A stretch of DNA of 64,000 bases, taken from Acetobacteraceae bacterium. GTDB taxonomy: Bacteria; Pseudomonadota; Alphaproteobacteria; Acetobacterales; Acetobacteraceae. Below the pieces are notes generated by a model. That model did not search any database. It was not told the DNA's origin and saw only the letters and a list, made by a program, of their open reading frames with translations. How positions within the stretch are numbered: position 1 is the first letter of the stretch; each line of letters begins with the position of its first letter. A program made the translations under genes and the position numbers. Location: assembly GCA_039613835.1 (NCBI GenBank), contig CP154827.1:1714001-1778000 (forward strand). The letters are read 5' to 3'. Shown here one piece after another: positions 1 through 9,729 of the stretch.

Positions 1-272
1 CCGCCGCCCTCGACATGACAGGTGAGACCCGCCTCACCGAGCTCGCAGCTTTCATGAAGGGCGTCCGCCACGTTGTCGGCAATGATACAGGCCCGATGCA
101 TCTCGCCGCGATGGCTGGTACGCCGGCGACGGTGTTATTCTCGTCTGACAGCAATCCCGCTTTGACAGCACCGATCGGACGACGTTTCGGACAGGTGACG
201 GTGCTGCGCGCGGCGGATATTTCCGCCATTCCGGTCGAAACTATTCTGGCAAGTTGCGGCAAAACTCTCTAA
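1..272 (+). CDS. Glycosyltransferase family 9 (heptosyltransferase-like), C-terminal part
   Basis: The window opens inside this gene; about 90 C-terminal residues are visible. The segment GNDTGPMHLAAMAGTPATVLF is the typical C-terminal nucleotide-sugar-binding motif of ADP-heptose:LPS heptosyltransferases (GT9, GT-B fold), where the D-T/S-GPMHLA stretch binds the ADP-heptose donor. The enzyme would add heptose to the inner core of lipopolysaccharide at the cytoplasmic face of the inner membrane. The ADP-heptose precursor genes hldD, gmhB and hldE lie at 44.9-47.9 kb of this window, consistent with a heptose-containing LPS. Which heptosyltransferase (WaaC, WaaF or WaaQ type) cannot be decided from the fragment. 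thrS follows after 62 bases. Confidence 0.8.
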   Translation, partial: AALDMTGETRLTELAAFMKGVRHVVGNDTGPMHLAAMAGTPATVLFSSDSNPALTAPIGRRFGQVTVLRAADISAIPVETILASCGKTL

Positions 273-334
273 GACAACCGGGATTTCCGCCTGACTTATG
301 ACCCTTGCGCGTCACATAAGGAAGCTCGCTTAAC

Positions 335-2272
335 ATGCCTTCAATTACTCTGCCTGATGGTTCCTCAAAGAACTTTGATGGAGCTGTGACCGGCACGACG
401 CTCGCTGCCGCGATCGGGCCAGGGCTCGAGCGGGCGGCCCTGTTTATGGTCGTCAATGGGCAGGATATGGATATGAGCGCGCCCATCACAGATGATGCGG
501 ATGTGCGTTTCGTGACGCGCAAGGATGACGCCGCGCTTGAACTAATCCGGCATGATGCAGCCCATGTCATGGCGCAGGCTGTGCAGGATCTTTACCCCGG
601 CACGCAGGTGACGATCGGCCCTGCTGTTAAAGACGGGTTCTATTATGATTTCTTCCGCGACAAGCCCTTCACGCCGGAAGATTTTGAAGTCATCGAAAAG
701 CGGATGCGTGAGATCGTCACGGCCAACCTGCCGTTTGAAAGGGAGGTCTGGCCGCGTGAAAAGGCCATCGCTTTTTTTGAGGAAAAAGGCGAGGCATTCA
801 AAGCGGAGCTGATACGAGACCTGCCGGAGGAGGTCCCCATTTCCGTCTATCGTCAGGGTGATTGGCTGGATCTCTGCCGCGGGCCCCATCTGCGCACGAC
901 CGGAGATGTCGGCACGGCTTTCAAACTGATGAAAGTTGCGGGCGCTTACTGGCGCGGGGACCATCGCAACCCGATGCTAACCCGCATTTACGCCACGGCC
1001 TGGCGCAATCAGAAGGAACTGGATGCGCATCTCCTCCAGATTGAGGAGGCCGAGAAACGCGACCATCGGCGTATCGGGCGGGAGATGGATCTCTTCCACA
1101 TTCAGGAGGAGGCTGCCGGTCAGATCTTCTGGCATACAAAAGGGTGGCGGCTTTACAACGTCCTTCAGGACTATATGCGTCGCATCCAGACGGCCCACGG
1201 CTATGGCGAGGTGCGCACGCCGCAGCTTGTTGATCGCAGCCTTTGGGAGGCATCAGGCCATTGGGATAAATATCGTGAGCATATGTTCGTCGCGACGGTT
1301 GAGGATGAGGATAAGACCCTCGCTTTGAAGCCGATGAACTGCCCATGCCATGTGCAGATCTTCCGCCATGGCATTCGATCCTACCGTGAATTGCCCCTTC
1401 GTATGGCCGAGTTCGGTGCCTGCCATCGTTATGAACCCTCAGGCGCGTTGCATGGTATCATGCGTGTGCGCAGTTTCACGCAGGATGATGCGCATATTTT
1501 CTGCACCGAGGCGCAGATCGCGGCTGAGACGGCGCGCTTTATGTCCATGTTATCAGAAGTCTATCGGGATCTCGGATTCAGCGATTTCCGCGTCAAATTT
1601 TCAGACCGTCCTGAGGCGAGGGCGGGCGATGACGCGATCTGGGACCGGTCGGAAGGAGCGCTGAAGGAAGCCTGCGCGCTCGCCGGAGTCGCATATGGCC
1701 TCAATCCCGGGGAAGGCGCTTTTTACGGACCGAAGCTGGAATTCGTCCTGACCGATGCGATCGGGCGTGACTGGCAATGCGGCACGCTCCAGGTCGATTT
1801 CATCCTGCCGGAGTGCCTTGATGCCTCATATATTGGTGAGGATGGTGCCCGCCATCGCCCCGTTATGCTGCATCGCGCGATTTTAGGCAGTTTTGAGCGT
1901 TTTATCGGCATTTTGATTGAGCAATGTGCGGGTAAATTCCCGCTCTGGCTCGCGCCGGCGCAGGTGGCGGTCGCCAGCATCGTTTCAGATGCTGAGCCCT
2001 ATGCCCAAAATGTTGCAGAGGCGCTGCGAAAAGCCGGTCTGCAAGTTGAGCTTGATATTCGTAATGTCAAAATCAACGCGAAAGTGCGTGACCACTCGGT
2101 GGCGCGTGTCCCCGTTATTCTGGTGGTGGGCCGCCGTGAGGCGGAGCAGGGCCAGGTGGCAATAAGGCGGCTTGGATCAACGGAACAGCAGATTCTGCCG
2201 CTCGCCGAAGCCATTGCTTCGCTGGCTGATGAAGCGCGAGTGCCCGATTTAAGACATAATGCCACTTTATGA
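335..2272 (+). CDS. thrS: Threonine--tRNA ligase
   Basis: Cytoplasmic class II aminoacyl-tRNA synthetase charging tRNA-Thr. All domains are present in order over 645 aa, the usual length: an N-terminal TGS domain (residues 1-62), the editing (SAD) domain with HDAAH at residues 73-77 and DLCRGPH near 183, the catalytic core with the zinc-binding MNCPCH motif, [11 protein letters not shown], and a C-terminal anticodon-binding domain ending near RRLGSTEQQ. The ATG has an AGGAAG ribosome site about 10 bases upstream. infC follows, the common thrS-infC order. No lesion is seen. Confidence 0.97.
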   Translation: MPSITLPDGSSKNFDGAVTGTTLAAAIGPGLERAALFMVVNGQDMDMSAPITDDADVRFVTRKDDAALELIRHDAAHVMAQAVQDLYPGTQVTIGPAVKDGFYYDFFRDKPFTPEDFEVIEKRMREIVTANLPFEREVWPREKAIAFFEEKGEAFKAELIRDLPEEVPISVYRQGDWLDLCRGPHLRTTGDVGTAFKLMKVAGAYWRGDHRNPMLTRIYATAWRNQKELDAHLLQIEEAEKRDHRRIGREMDLFHIQEEAAGQIFWHTKGWRLYNVLQDYMRRIQTAHGYGEVRTPQLVDRSLWEASGHWDKYREHMFVATVEDEDKTLALKPMNCPCHVQIFRHGIRSYRELPLRMAEFGACHRYEPSGALHGIMRVRSFTQDDAHIFCTEAQIAAETARFMSMLSEVYRDLGFSDFRVKFSDRPEARAGDDAIWDRSEGALKEACALAGVAYGLNPGEGAFYGPKLEFVLTDAIGRDWQCGTLQVDFILPECLDASYIGEDGARHRPVMLHRAILGSFERFIGILIEQCAGKFPLWLAPAQVAVASIVSDAEPYAQNVAEALRKAGLQVELDIRNVKINAKVRDHSVARVPVILVVGRREAEQGQVAIRRLGSTEQQILPLAEAIASLADEARVPDLRHNATL

Positions 2273-2398
2273 CGGGGCTTGCGTTTTCCCCCGGCGTTAA
2301 TTATCCCAAAGGCGCATGACTCGCAGAAATTCCCGGGTAGATGCGGGTTTTAATAGTTTTTATCGCTTAACACAGTTTATTCTGTCGTAAACTTTTAC

Positions 2399-2412
2399 AG
2401 GAGAGAGCCATA
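2399..2412 (+). promoter_or_regulatory. infC ribosome binding site and probable ATA start codon
   Basis: An AGGAGAGAG purine tract (2399-2407) precedes an in-frame ATA at 2410-2412. The first ATG (2425) lies over 20 bases beyond the Shine-Dalgarno core, too far for normal initiation, while ATA sits at a proper spacing. Reading from ATA adds five residues (initiator Met, then SRPP) that match the usual start of alphaproteobacterial IF-3. Rare start codons in infC are known from other bacteria, where they allow IF-3 to repress its own translation by rejecting non-canonical starts. The ATA assignment here is inference from spacing and family similarity. Confidence 0.75.
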
Positions 2413-2946
2413 TCTAGACCCCCTATGGCAAGCGCACCCACGCGCGATGGACCGCGCGTTAATGAGGAAATCCGCGTCCCTCAGGTGCGTTTGATTGATC
2501 TTCATGGTGAAATGGTTGGCGTGTTGCCCACGCGTGAGGCTTTAGGACGCGCCTATGCGGCAGGGTTGGACCTGCTGGAGATCAGCCCGACAGCTGCCCC
2601 GCCAGTTGTCAAAATCCTCGATTACGGCAAGTTCAAATATGAGCAGCAGAAAAAGCGTAACGAGGCGCGCAAAAAGCAGAAAGTCATCGAGATCAAAGAG
2701 GTCAAGGTGCGACCGAGCACGAATGAAAATGACTATCAGGTCAAGCTTCGTGCCATGCGGTCTTTCCTGAAAGAAGGCGACAAGGTCAAGGTTTCCCTCC
2801 GCTTCAAAGGGCGCGAAATGGCGCATCAGGAGCTCGGCTTTAAAATGCTTGAGCGTATCCGGAGTGAGATGGAAGACAAGGCGAAGGTTGAGCAGATGCC
2901 CAAGCTCGAAAATCGTCAGATGATCATGGTTCTCGCACCGCGTTAA
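2410..2946 (+). CDS. infC: Translation initiation factor IF-3
   Basis: IF-3 binds the 30S subunit, prevents premature 50S joining and checks the start codon. The sequence shows the N-terminal domain motif [14 protein letters not shown], then a lysine-rich linker ([14 protein letters not shown]) and the C-terminal domain with [12 protein letters not shown]; it ends [14 protein letters not shown]. Length from the ATA start is 178 aa, normal for the family. The start is placed at ATA 2410 rather than ATG 2425 (see the separate entry). Unlike many bacteria, infC is not followed by rpmI-rplT here: a strong terminator lies 26 bases after the stop, so the ribosomal protein genes must be elsewhere. 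Confidence 0.95.
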   Translation: MSRPPMASAPTRDGPRVNEEIRVPQVRLIDLHGEMVGVLPTREALGRAYAAGLDLLEISPTAAPPVVKILDYGKFKYEQQKKRNEARKKQKVIEIKEVKVRPSTNENDYQVKLRAMRSFLKEGDKVKVSLRFKGREMAHQELGFKMLERIRSEMEDKAKVEQMPKLENRQMIMVLAPR

Positions 2947-2972
2947 GCCGGCCCCCTGATGACATCTCAAGA

Positions 2973-3002
2973 CGGCCCTCCCCGGTGGAGGGCCGTTTTT
3001 TT
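2973..3002 (+). terminator. Rho-independent terminator after infC
   Basis: A perfect 9-bp stem (CGGCCCTCC / GGAGGGCCG, 2973-2981 and 2987-2995) with a 5-base loop is followed directly by a run of seven T. It ends the thrS-infC transcript. It also lies exactly at the 3' end of the converging minus-strand SIMPL pseudogene. Confidence 0.92.
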
Positions 3003-3685
3003 CAAGGGGTCAGGTGGATTTCAGCCGTGACCTGTACAGTGACTTCCTGCGCGTCATCATCGCTGCGCTGCGGCATATTGGGGGCGGCCATGCGCATCAT
3101 GGACACGCCGACATAAGGTGGTGTGAAGCGGCCGCCAATACTGATAGTATGGAAAGCGCCGACATGCATGCCGACCGTCTCGGCAATATGCTCGGCGTCA
3201 CTTTTAATCGTGTTCAGCGCCTGGCTCTGCGCTTCCTGCTCCAACCTGTGGCGTGTCGCCGCGTTAAGGGACCAGTTCAGGGCATCGAGCGGCAGGCCGT
3301 CATTCTGCAATTTGCCAGTCAGGGCAAGAAGCGCTTGACTGTGTGACTCCTGACCCGTCAGTACCAGTTTCTAGCGTGCGCCCATTCCTTGCGCCCATCT
3401 TTCTTCTCCTGCTGCCAGGTGTCGCAATCCTGGAAACTGAATGAGACATTTGCCGCGTTTTTGGCGAGCTTACTCACCCGCGCGGCGCGATCATTAAGCA
3501 GGGACTGCGCCTCGGCCAGGCAACGCGCCTGTATCCTGCATTGCGAAAATAGCGGTCATGACGGTCGGCTTCGCCCGCGCATGGCCCGTGGCGGAGAGTG
3601 TCAGCATTGTTTTCTCCGAGGCTACCTGGGCGGCGAGCGGCGTTGCCAAAGCAGCCAGGGTACAGAAACGTCTGAAAAACAACAT
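3002..3685 (-). pseudogene. SIMPL-domain (DUF541) periplasmic protein, frameshifted
   Basis: The start at 3685 has a good ribosome site (GAAGGA, about 5 bases upstream) and a signal peptide (MLFFRRFCTLAALATPLAAQ), followed by LTLSATGHARAKP, the usual opening of SIMPL/DUF541 proteins. The frame breaks near 3530; the next frame carries ARCLAEAQSLLNDRAARVSKL and FQDCDTWQQEKKDGRKEW, then breaks again near 3380. The last frame (LTGQESHSQALLALTGKLQN onward) contains the C-terminal half with LNTIKSDAEHIAETVGMHVG and ends in VTVQVTAEIHLTP. Summed, the pieces give a normal family length of about 225 aa, so this is one gene with two frameshifts. The function of SIMPL proteins is poorly defined; some are linked to oxidative stress or outer-membrane biology. 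Confidence 0.85.
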
Positions 3686-5177
3686 GATGGATATCCTTCA
3701 GGTCAGTTCGGCGCGTCAAGGATGTCGCGCCGGTGTCGTCGCCGGGCGCACCTTGCGGCGACATGTTTATCCGTGAGCTTCCGGCGTTGCTGGTCATTTG
3801 GCAAGGCAGGCGCAACATGATTTTCAACCCCTTCTCCCGCGATGTCATCTCAAGCGCACCTTCATGGAGCTGCGCGACAGCATGGACCAAAGTGAGGCCA
3901 AGCCCCGTGCCCGGCGTATGCCGCGCCGCCTCTGCCCGGTAGAAACGTTCAGCGGTGCGTCTCAGATCTTCCGGCGTCATGCCGACGCCCTGATCTTCAA
4001 CATAGATCATGAGCGCCTCTCCCTGAAATTCTGCGCCGAGGGTGATCGTCGTGTCACTGGGGGAGAATTTAACGGCGTTATCGAGAAGATTGGCCACGGC
4101 CTGCTGGATAAGGAGCGCATCGCCATAAAATGGAAGGGTCGCGGGGAGGGCCTCCAGCAACGCGATCCGACGCGCTTCTGCTGACGGGCGGTAAAGGTCC
4201 GCAATATCTTCCAGTAAAGGGCGCAAATTACGATTTGTGAAAGCCGATCTCTGCGCGCCCGACTCGATCTGGGCAATCCTGAGAAGCGCCTCAAACACAG
4301 CCGAAACACCATCAAGCTCCTTCACGACATTTTTGACCGCGACTTTCAGTGTTTCGACCGATGGCGCGTGATGGGCGGCGTCTTCAAGCGTATTGCGCGC
4401 GCGGGTGATGGGCGTGCGCAGATCATGCGCGATAGCGTTGGAAACCTGGCGAATACCCTCCATCAGGCGCGTGATGCGGTCGAGCAGTGTGTTGATGGTG
4501 CGGGATACGCCGTCAATCTCATTCCCGCTCAAGGGCAGGCGCTGGGTGAGATCACCGCGCGCAATCGCAACCGTTGTCTCTGCGATGGTATTGATGATGT
4601 TACGGAAAAGCCGCCGCACCACCAGGGCGCCCCCTACGGTAAAGGCGGTCGATATCAGGGAGGCCCATAATAACCCTTCCGTCAGGACGCTACGCAGAAG
4701 GGTGGTGTTGCGTATATCCCGACCCACGAGAAGCTGCGACCCGTCCGGAAAGGCGCGCCACGTCATTTCAATCGTACGTGGATCGCAGGTTTCATTGCCG
4801 GTCAGGGTGTAGAATGTATCGGGATTAATCGCTTTTTCCGGCCAGCATGAAATATTGCCCTCAAGGCGATTTCGGTCACGATTGACGAGCAGGTAAACAT
4901 TTTCCCGATTCAGGTCTTCCGCGATCCGTTCACGCAATTTGTCGCGAAGGTTCTGAACGCCGCCCTGATGCCACGCGCTGCGCAATTCGGCAGCGTCGGT
5001 TGAAATCGCGGCAATATGGGATTTCTGCATGGACTGAATGGCGTGAAACCAGACAAAGCTGAGAAAGATCGCGCCGGAGAGGATGAAGATGAGAGCGTAA
5101 GCGAGGGCAAAGGTCGCCCCTGCAGAGCGGAACAGGCGTGTTTTTCCCAGCGTCATGAATAATTTCATTCGCCCCAT
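3474..5177 (-). CDS. Two-component sensor histidine kinase, with aberrant C-terminal extension
   Basis: Inner-membrane sensor kinase pairing with the response regulator 20 bases upstream. Visible parts: TM1 (about residues 20-42), a periplasmic sensor region of roughly 120 aa, TM2 (about 165-187), a HAMP segment, the H-box NAIAHDLRTPITRARN with the phosphorylated His, the N-box NLLDNAVKFSP, G1 (EDQGVGM) and G2 (GTGLGLTLVHAV). Conserved kinase sequence stops at about residue 460 (near 3798). The remaining 107 residues match nothing I recognise and read out of frame through the start of the SIMPL gene, so the native stop was probably lost to an indel near 3800. The kinase core looks intact. The stimulus is unknown; linkage to an HtrA protease suggests envelope stress. 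Confidence 0.85.
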   Translation of the reverse strand: MGRMKLFMTLGKTRLFRSAGATFALAYALIFILSGAIFLSFVWFHAIQSMQKSHIAAISTDAAELRSAWHQGGVQNLRDKLRERIAEDLNRENVYLLVNRDRNRLEGNISCWPEKAINPDTFYTLTGNETCDPRTIEMTWRAFPDGSQLLVGRDIRNTTLLRSVLTEGLLWASLISTAFTVGGALVVRRLFRNIINTIAETTVAIARGDLTQRLPLSGNEIDGVSRTINTLLDRITRLMEGIRQVSNAIAHDLRTPITRARNTLEDAAHHAPSVETLKVAVKNVVKELDGVSAVFEALLRIAQIESGAQRSAFTNRNLRPLLEDIADLYRPSAEARRIALLEALPATLPFYGDALLIQQAVANLLDNAVKFSPSDTTITLGAEFQGEALMIYVEDQGVGMTPEDLRRTAERFYRAEAARHTPGTGLGLTLVHAVAQLHEGALEMTSREKGLKIMLRLPCQMTSNAGSSRINMSPQGAPGDDTGATSLTRRTDLKDIHHVVFQTFLYPGCFGNAARRPGSLGENNADTLRHGPCAGEADRHDRYFRNAGYRRVAWPRRSPCLMIAPRG

Positions 5178-5197
5178 TATCCTCCGCGCTTGTAACG

Positions 5198-5878
5198 TTA
5201 TTCACTTTTCAGCACGTAACCCGCATTGCGAACGGTATGGATCAGGCTGGTTGCGAAGGGCTTATCGAGTTTTTGCCGCAGGCGCGACACATGCACGTCA
5301 ATCACATTTGTCTGCGGGTCAAAATGATAATCCCATACGCGCTCCAGCAGCATGGTGCGTGCCACGATCTGCCCGACATGCCGCATGAGAAATTCCAGCA
5401 GGCGAAATTCCCGGGGTTGGAGATCAATCTTCTGGTCACCCCGCCGCACGCTGCGGCTAAGGAGGTCCATTTCAAGATCGCCGACAGAAAGGCGCGTCTG
5501 GATATTGTCCTGCGCACATGATCGCCGGATAAGGGCTTCAGCGCGGGCCATCAGTTCGGAAAAAGCGAAAGGTTTGGACATGTAGTCGTCACTGCCGGCA
5601 TTAAGCCCGACAACGCGCTCATCCACCTCTGTCAGGGCGGAGAGGATCAGGACTGGGGTCGTGACATTCTGGGCGCGGATCTGCTCAAGCAATTGTACGC
5701 CATCGACGCCGCCAGGAAGCATACGGTCAAGAATAATCAGGTCGAACCCCGGCTTAAGAGCGAGCTCTAACCCGGCCTGCCCATCCGCGGCGTCTGTCAC
5801 GGTGTGATCATGGCCGCGCATACCGCGAACGATAAAATCTCTGACTTTTAAATCATCTTCAACGAGAAGAATGTGCAT
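5198..5878 (-). CDS. OmpR-family response regulator
   Basis: A 226-aa DNA-binding response regulator, the normal length. The receiver domain starts MHILLVEDDLKVRDF with the acidic pair, has the phosphoacceptor Asp in DLIILDRMLP and the conserved Lys in YMSKPFAFSEL. The C-terminal winged helix is OmpR type (LQPREFRLLEFL, VWDYHFDPQTNVIDVHVSRLR, HTVRNAGYVL). It lies directly upstream of the histidine kinase (20-base gap) and downstream of the HtrA gene on the same strand, suggesting one transcription unit. The target genes cannot be read from the sequence. Confidence 0.93.
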   Translation of the reverse strand: MHILLVEDDLKVRDFIVRGMRGHDHTVTDAADGQAGLELALKPGFDLIILDRMLPGGVDGVQLLEQIRAQNVTTPVLILSALTEVDERVVGLNAGSDDYMSKPFAFSELMARAEALIRRSCAQDNIQTRLSVGDLEMDLLSRSVRRGDQKIDLQPREFRLLEFLMRHVGQIVARTMLLERVWDYHFDPQTNVIDVHVSRLRQKLDKPFATSLIHTVRNAGYVLKSE

Positions 5879-5976
5879 CTCTCTATTCCTTGCCCGGACG
5901 GGGCCTGGCAGTCCCTATGTTCCCGGATCATCTCCCTCTTTATTCCCGTTAAGGCTGTCATTCATTAAAAACTTAG

Positions 5977-7173
5977 TCATTGATCCATATCGGGTGGGCG
6001 CGGACCTGTCAGAACATCCAGCCCGAGATGCTGGCCACGGCGCAATAATTGCAGATGCAGGATGGTGCCTGGCTTATTCGCCGCCACCAGCCGCAGGAAG
6101 CTGCGCGCGCTTTCCATCTTCTCACCGTTGACGGAAAGGATGACATCACGCTTCCGCAATCCGCCTTTACCTGCCGGGCCGCGTCGCACAAGGCTGACAA
6201 TATCCAGCTGCCCGTCCCCATCATCAATCGTGACGCCCAGCCAGCCATGCTCAACATGCCCGTCACGCAGGATTTCCGCCACAATCGGGCGGACAAGGTT
6301 GGATGGAATGCCGAACCCGATCCCGACCGAGCCGCCCGCCGGCGACACCATTGCGGCATTGACCGCAACCACCTCACCTTTCAGATTAAAGGAGGGGCCA
6401 CCGGAATTGCCAGGGTTGATCGGAGCATCGATCTGAAAGAAATCATCCAGTGAGCCCGCGCCGAGGTCACGCCCCCGCGCGGAAACGATGCCCGCCGTGA
6501 AGGAGGAGCCGAACCCGAAAGGGTTGCCCGCGACGAGTATCCAGTCCCCCACATTCACTTTCTGGCTATCGCCCCAGGTGACATAAGGGAGAGGCTTGTC
6601 GGAATTCACCTTGATGACCGCGATATCCGTCATCGGGTCCGCGCCGATCAGGCGGGCAGGGCGCTCCCTCCCGTCCGAGAATGAGACGGTCACATCATCC
6701 GCATCACCCACAACATGGTCATTCGTGACGATTACGCCGGAAGCATCAATGACGAAGCCGGACCCCGCCCCGAGGATTTCCTCCTGCTTCGCACGGAGTT
6801 TCTCCCTGTAGCATTTCTCAAGCGGCGTCCCCCGTATTTGCGGAGGGATTTTCGTCAATCCGCTTTCACTATCCTGCGTGATGGCGATATTTACGACGGC
6901 CGGGAGGACTTTTTTGATAATGGGTGAGAAGGAAAGAGGGCCCATGCGCACGAGGAAGGCTTCCTGAGGCTTCTTTATTGTCGGGCCCTGCATGGAGAGG
7001 ACGCCCGTCGTCCCTTTGGGCGCAACGCCGGGCATGATCCGGGGCGCTGTCGGCGTCGTCGGGGGGCGGGAGTGAAGCGCCCAGCCCAGCGCGACACCGG
7101 CGACACTACAGATAGGCAGAGAAAAAACCGCTAAAGAACGTTTTGTCACCGTCTTTTCGCTCTCATTTGCCAT
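5977..7173 (-). CDS. HtrA/DegP-family periplasmic serine endoprotease
   Basis: Quality-control protease for misfolded envelope proteins. The 398-aa product has an N-terminal hydrophobic segment (about residues 13-33, signal peptide or membrane anchor), a trypsin-like domain with the catalytic triad (His in VTNDHVVGDADD, Asp in MTDIAVIKVN, Ser in NPGNSGGPSFN) and one C-terminal PDZ domain (HGWLGVTIDDGDGQ to the end). A single PDZ and the short length resemble DegS-like HtrA members rather than two-PDZ DegP. No break is seen. It sits between the hrpB pseudogene and a two-component system, which makes an envelope-stress circuit plausible. Confidence 0.92.
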   Translation of the reverse strand: MANESEKTVTKRSLAVFSLPICSVAGVALGWALHSRPPTTPTAPRIMPGVAPKGTTGVLSMQGPTIKKPQEAFLVRMGPLSFSPIIKKVLPAVVNIAITQDSESGLTKIPPQIRGTPLEKCYREKLRAKQEEILGAGSGFVIDASGVIVTNDHVVGDADDVTVSFSDGRERPARLIGADPMTDIAVIKVNSDKPLPYVTWGDSQKVNVGDWILVAGNPFGFGSSFTAGIVSARGRDLGAGSLDDFFQIDAPINPGNSGGPSFNLKGEVVAVNAAMVSPAGGSVGIGFGIPSNLVRPIVAEILRDGHVEHGWLGVTIDDGDGQLDIVSLVRRGPAGKGGLRKRDVILSVNGEKMESARSFLRLVAANKPGTILHLQLLRRGQHLGLDVLTGPRPPDMDQ

Positions 7174-7271
7174 TTCATCCTGATACGATAGCGCATGTTA
7201 AGCGGAAAAGAAGCATATTTGTCACGGGCGGTGTTGTGCTGAGTCCCAGCTCTGGACAGTGTCACGCGTTA

Positions 7272-9690
7272 TTATGGCCCGTTATGTCCGGGTTTTACTT
7301 GCTTAAGCGCAGCATCGGAGGGGTCTTCCGGCCATTCATGCTTCGGGTAACGCCCGCGCATATCGCGCCACATGTCTGCCCAACCTGTCTTCCAGAAACT
7401 GGCGAGGTCCGCTGTGATGGCCTGCGCACGCCCAGCGGGGGAAAGCAGGGCAAATTGCAGCTTGATCGCCCCTGCGGCAATGCGGGGTGTCTCCGCACAT
7501 CCATAAAATAATGGCGCCCGCGCCGAAATTGTCGGGTTCGGCGCCGTGTAATCGATCTCCACCATCCCCCGCGGAAGGTGCAGGCATTGTGGCAAATTTG
7601 CATCGAGCCAATTTTGTTGTTCCCAGTTTAGGCGGCTCTTCAAAATGCTGATCAGGTTGAGCGCTGCGAGATGGGTGCGGGACCGGGAATCGGTGATCCA
7701 TGGCGAAAGCCAATCTTCCAGAGACTCTGTGAGATGCGCATCATCCATCTGTGGCAGGTCGGACCGCAAATGGCTGCGCACATCGTCCAGCAGCAGGGCT
7801 GTGAGATCCGCTTCCGGAACATCCACGTCTTTCTCAGAAAGCAGCAAGCGGCCCAGGCGGCGTTTTTCCCGGCTGATGACGCGACCAGTCGTGGGATCAA
7901 GCGCCGTCTCACGCGTAACTTTCATGGTGCTGGCGATGGCGATACGGGCCGCGCGCGTATGTTGGAGGCGCGGCACGACCAGAAATTTATGCCGTGCCAA
8001 GGGCCCCTCGCCGAGAGTTGCGCACTGCCCCGCCTGCCAGTCGATATCGCCCGGTCCCGTCCATGGCCATGGCCAGGCGGTCGGGGAAAGCGGCTGCGAG
8101 GAGGGGGCCGACATCGTCGAGATCAATTTTCGTTTTGGCGCTGACGCGCGAGGCGGCGCGATATCGAGACGCCAGATTTCGGATCCGCCGAAGGATATGG
8201 CGGTCTCCCAGCTGTGTCGAGCCACCATGGAGAGCGTCAAGGCGCCATGCAACATCAGAGGATGCGACCTCCTTTCTCCCGCCTCCTCCGTCCGAAGGGC
8301 GGCGCAGTGGGTCTTTCTCCTCCAACAGGGCGCAGAGATCACTGGCCGTGGCGTGTGCGCGAGGCGTCTCTGCGCTGGCAAGTATGGCCGCAAGTCGAGG
8401 ATGCGCTCCATATCGCGCCATGGATCGCCCGAAATCTGTCAGGCCAGAGGCGTCCATTGCGCCGAGAGCTTCCAGAAGGCGCGTAGCGGCCTCAACACCG
8501 CCCTGAGGAAGCGCCTGTAAAAGAAACGCGCCGGGCATCGTCCGAATCTGTCGCATCCCGCCAGAGCGCGAAATGCATCACAAGGGGGCTGAGATCAGCT
8601 GTAAGAATTTCCGGCGGGTCAAAGGTGGATAAACCGCGATGCATCGCTTCCGTCCAAAGCCGCACCGCCGTGCCGGGCCCTTCCCGCCCCGCGCGCCCGG
8701 CCCGCTGCTGGGCTGCCGCGCGGGAAATGCGGACGGTCTCAAGCCGCGTCAGGCCCGTCGCCGCGTCAAAGCGTGGTGCCCGGCGAAACCCGCCATCAAT
8801 CACCACGCGCGTATCGGGTAAAGTCAGTGAGGTTTTCGCGATGGATGTGGCGAGGACGACCCGCCGCTTTTCCGTCGGGGAGAAAATAAGGTCCTGCATC
8901 TCGATCGGCAGATCACCGTGCAAGGCCAGAACCAGCGCATCAACATTTTCAAGAAGGGCTTGCGTCTCGCGAATCTCCCGCATCCCGGGCAGGAAAACAA
9001 GGATATTGCCGTGCGGGGTTTCGGACAGCGCCCGCCGCACCTGAAGGGAAGCCGCTTTCAGGAGGTCGTCTGGTGACTGGATGTCGCGCGCGACATGTTG
9101 CAGGGTAAGTGGAAATTCCCGCCCCCCCCGCAGGTGATCTGCGCGGCACGCATCAACTGGCTGAAAGCATCTCCCTCAAGCGAGGCGGACATGGCGATGA
9201 TCCGCAAGGTCTCACGCAGGTTTCGCTGCGCCGAAAGGGCCAGTGCAAGCCCCGTATCAAGCTCCAGACTGCGTTCATGGACTTCATCGAAGATGACCGT
9301 GGCAACGCCTTCGAGAAACGGGTCGGTCAGCACGCGGCGGGGGAAGAGCCCCTCCGTCATGACTTCAATTTCTGTCTGCGGTGAGATGACGCGTTCAAGG
9401 CGCGTCGTGAAGCCGATTTTCCGCTGACAGCCTCACCGTAAAACGCAGCCATACGCTGCGCGGCCCCGCGTACTGCAACCCGGCGCGGGGGGCGATCAAC
9501 CAGATTTTCCCTTCCCGCCAGGACGCGTTGAGTAGGCTCAGCGGCACAAGGGAGGTTTTGCCGGATCCGGGGGTGCTGACACGACGAGATTCTGCTGTCG
9601 CGCCGGCACCGCATCAATTTCAGGCAGGACCTCCCGGATGGGAAGAGATGCGGTTGCGGTCAGATTGGCGAAATCGGGAAATATGTACAT
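7272..9690 (-). pseudogene. hrpB: ATP-dependent RNA helicase HrpB, multiply frameshifted
   Basis: Reading from ATG 9690, the pieces line up with a DEAH-box HrpB helicase but in changing frames. They include the Walker A region (APP-GSGKTSLVPL once a C is restored), APPRRVAVRGAAQRMAAF, the DEVHERSLELDTGLAL motif II, MSASLEGDAF, ILVFLPGMREI, TSIAKTSLTLP, QQRAGRAGREGPG, and the C-terminal HrpB domain ending near ADMWRDMRGRYPKHEWPEDP. At least six frame changes are needed: near 9570, 9490, 9418, 9125, 8534 and about 8040. Most lie in mononucleotide runs. Total span (2.4 kb) equals a full-length gene. HrpB is dispensable in most bacteria. Confidence 0.9.
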
Positions 9691-9729
9691 AATATCGGCG
9701 TTGTTTTACGGTGCTGGATCCGGAGCGGA

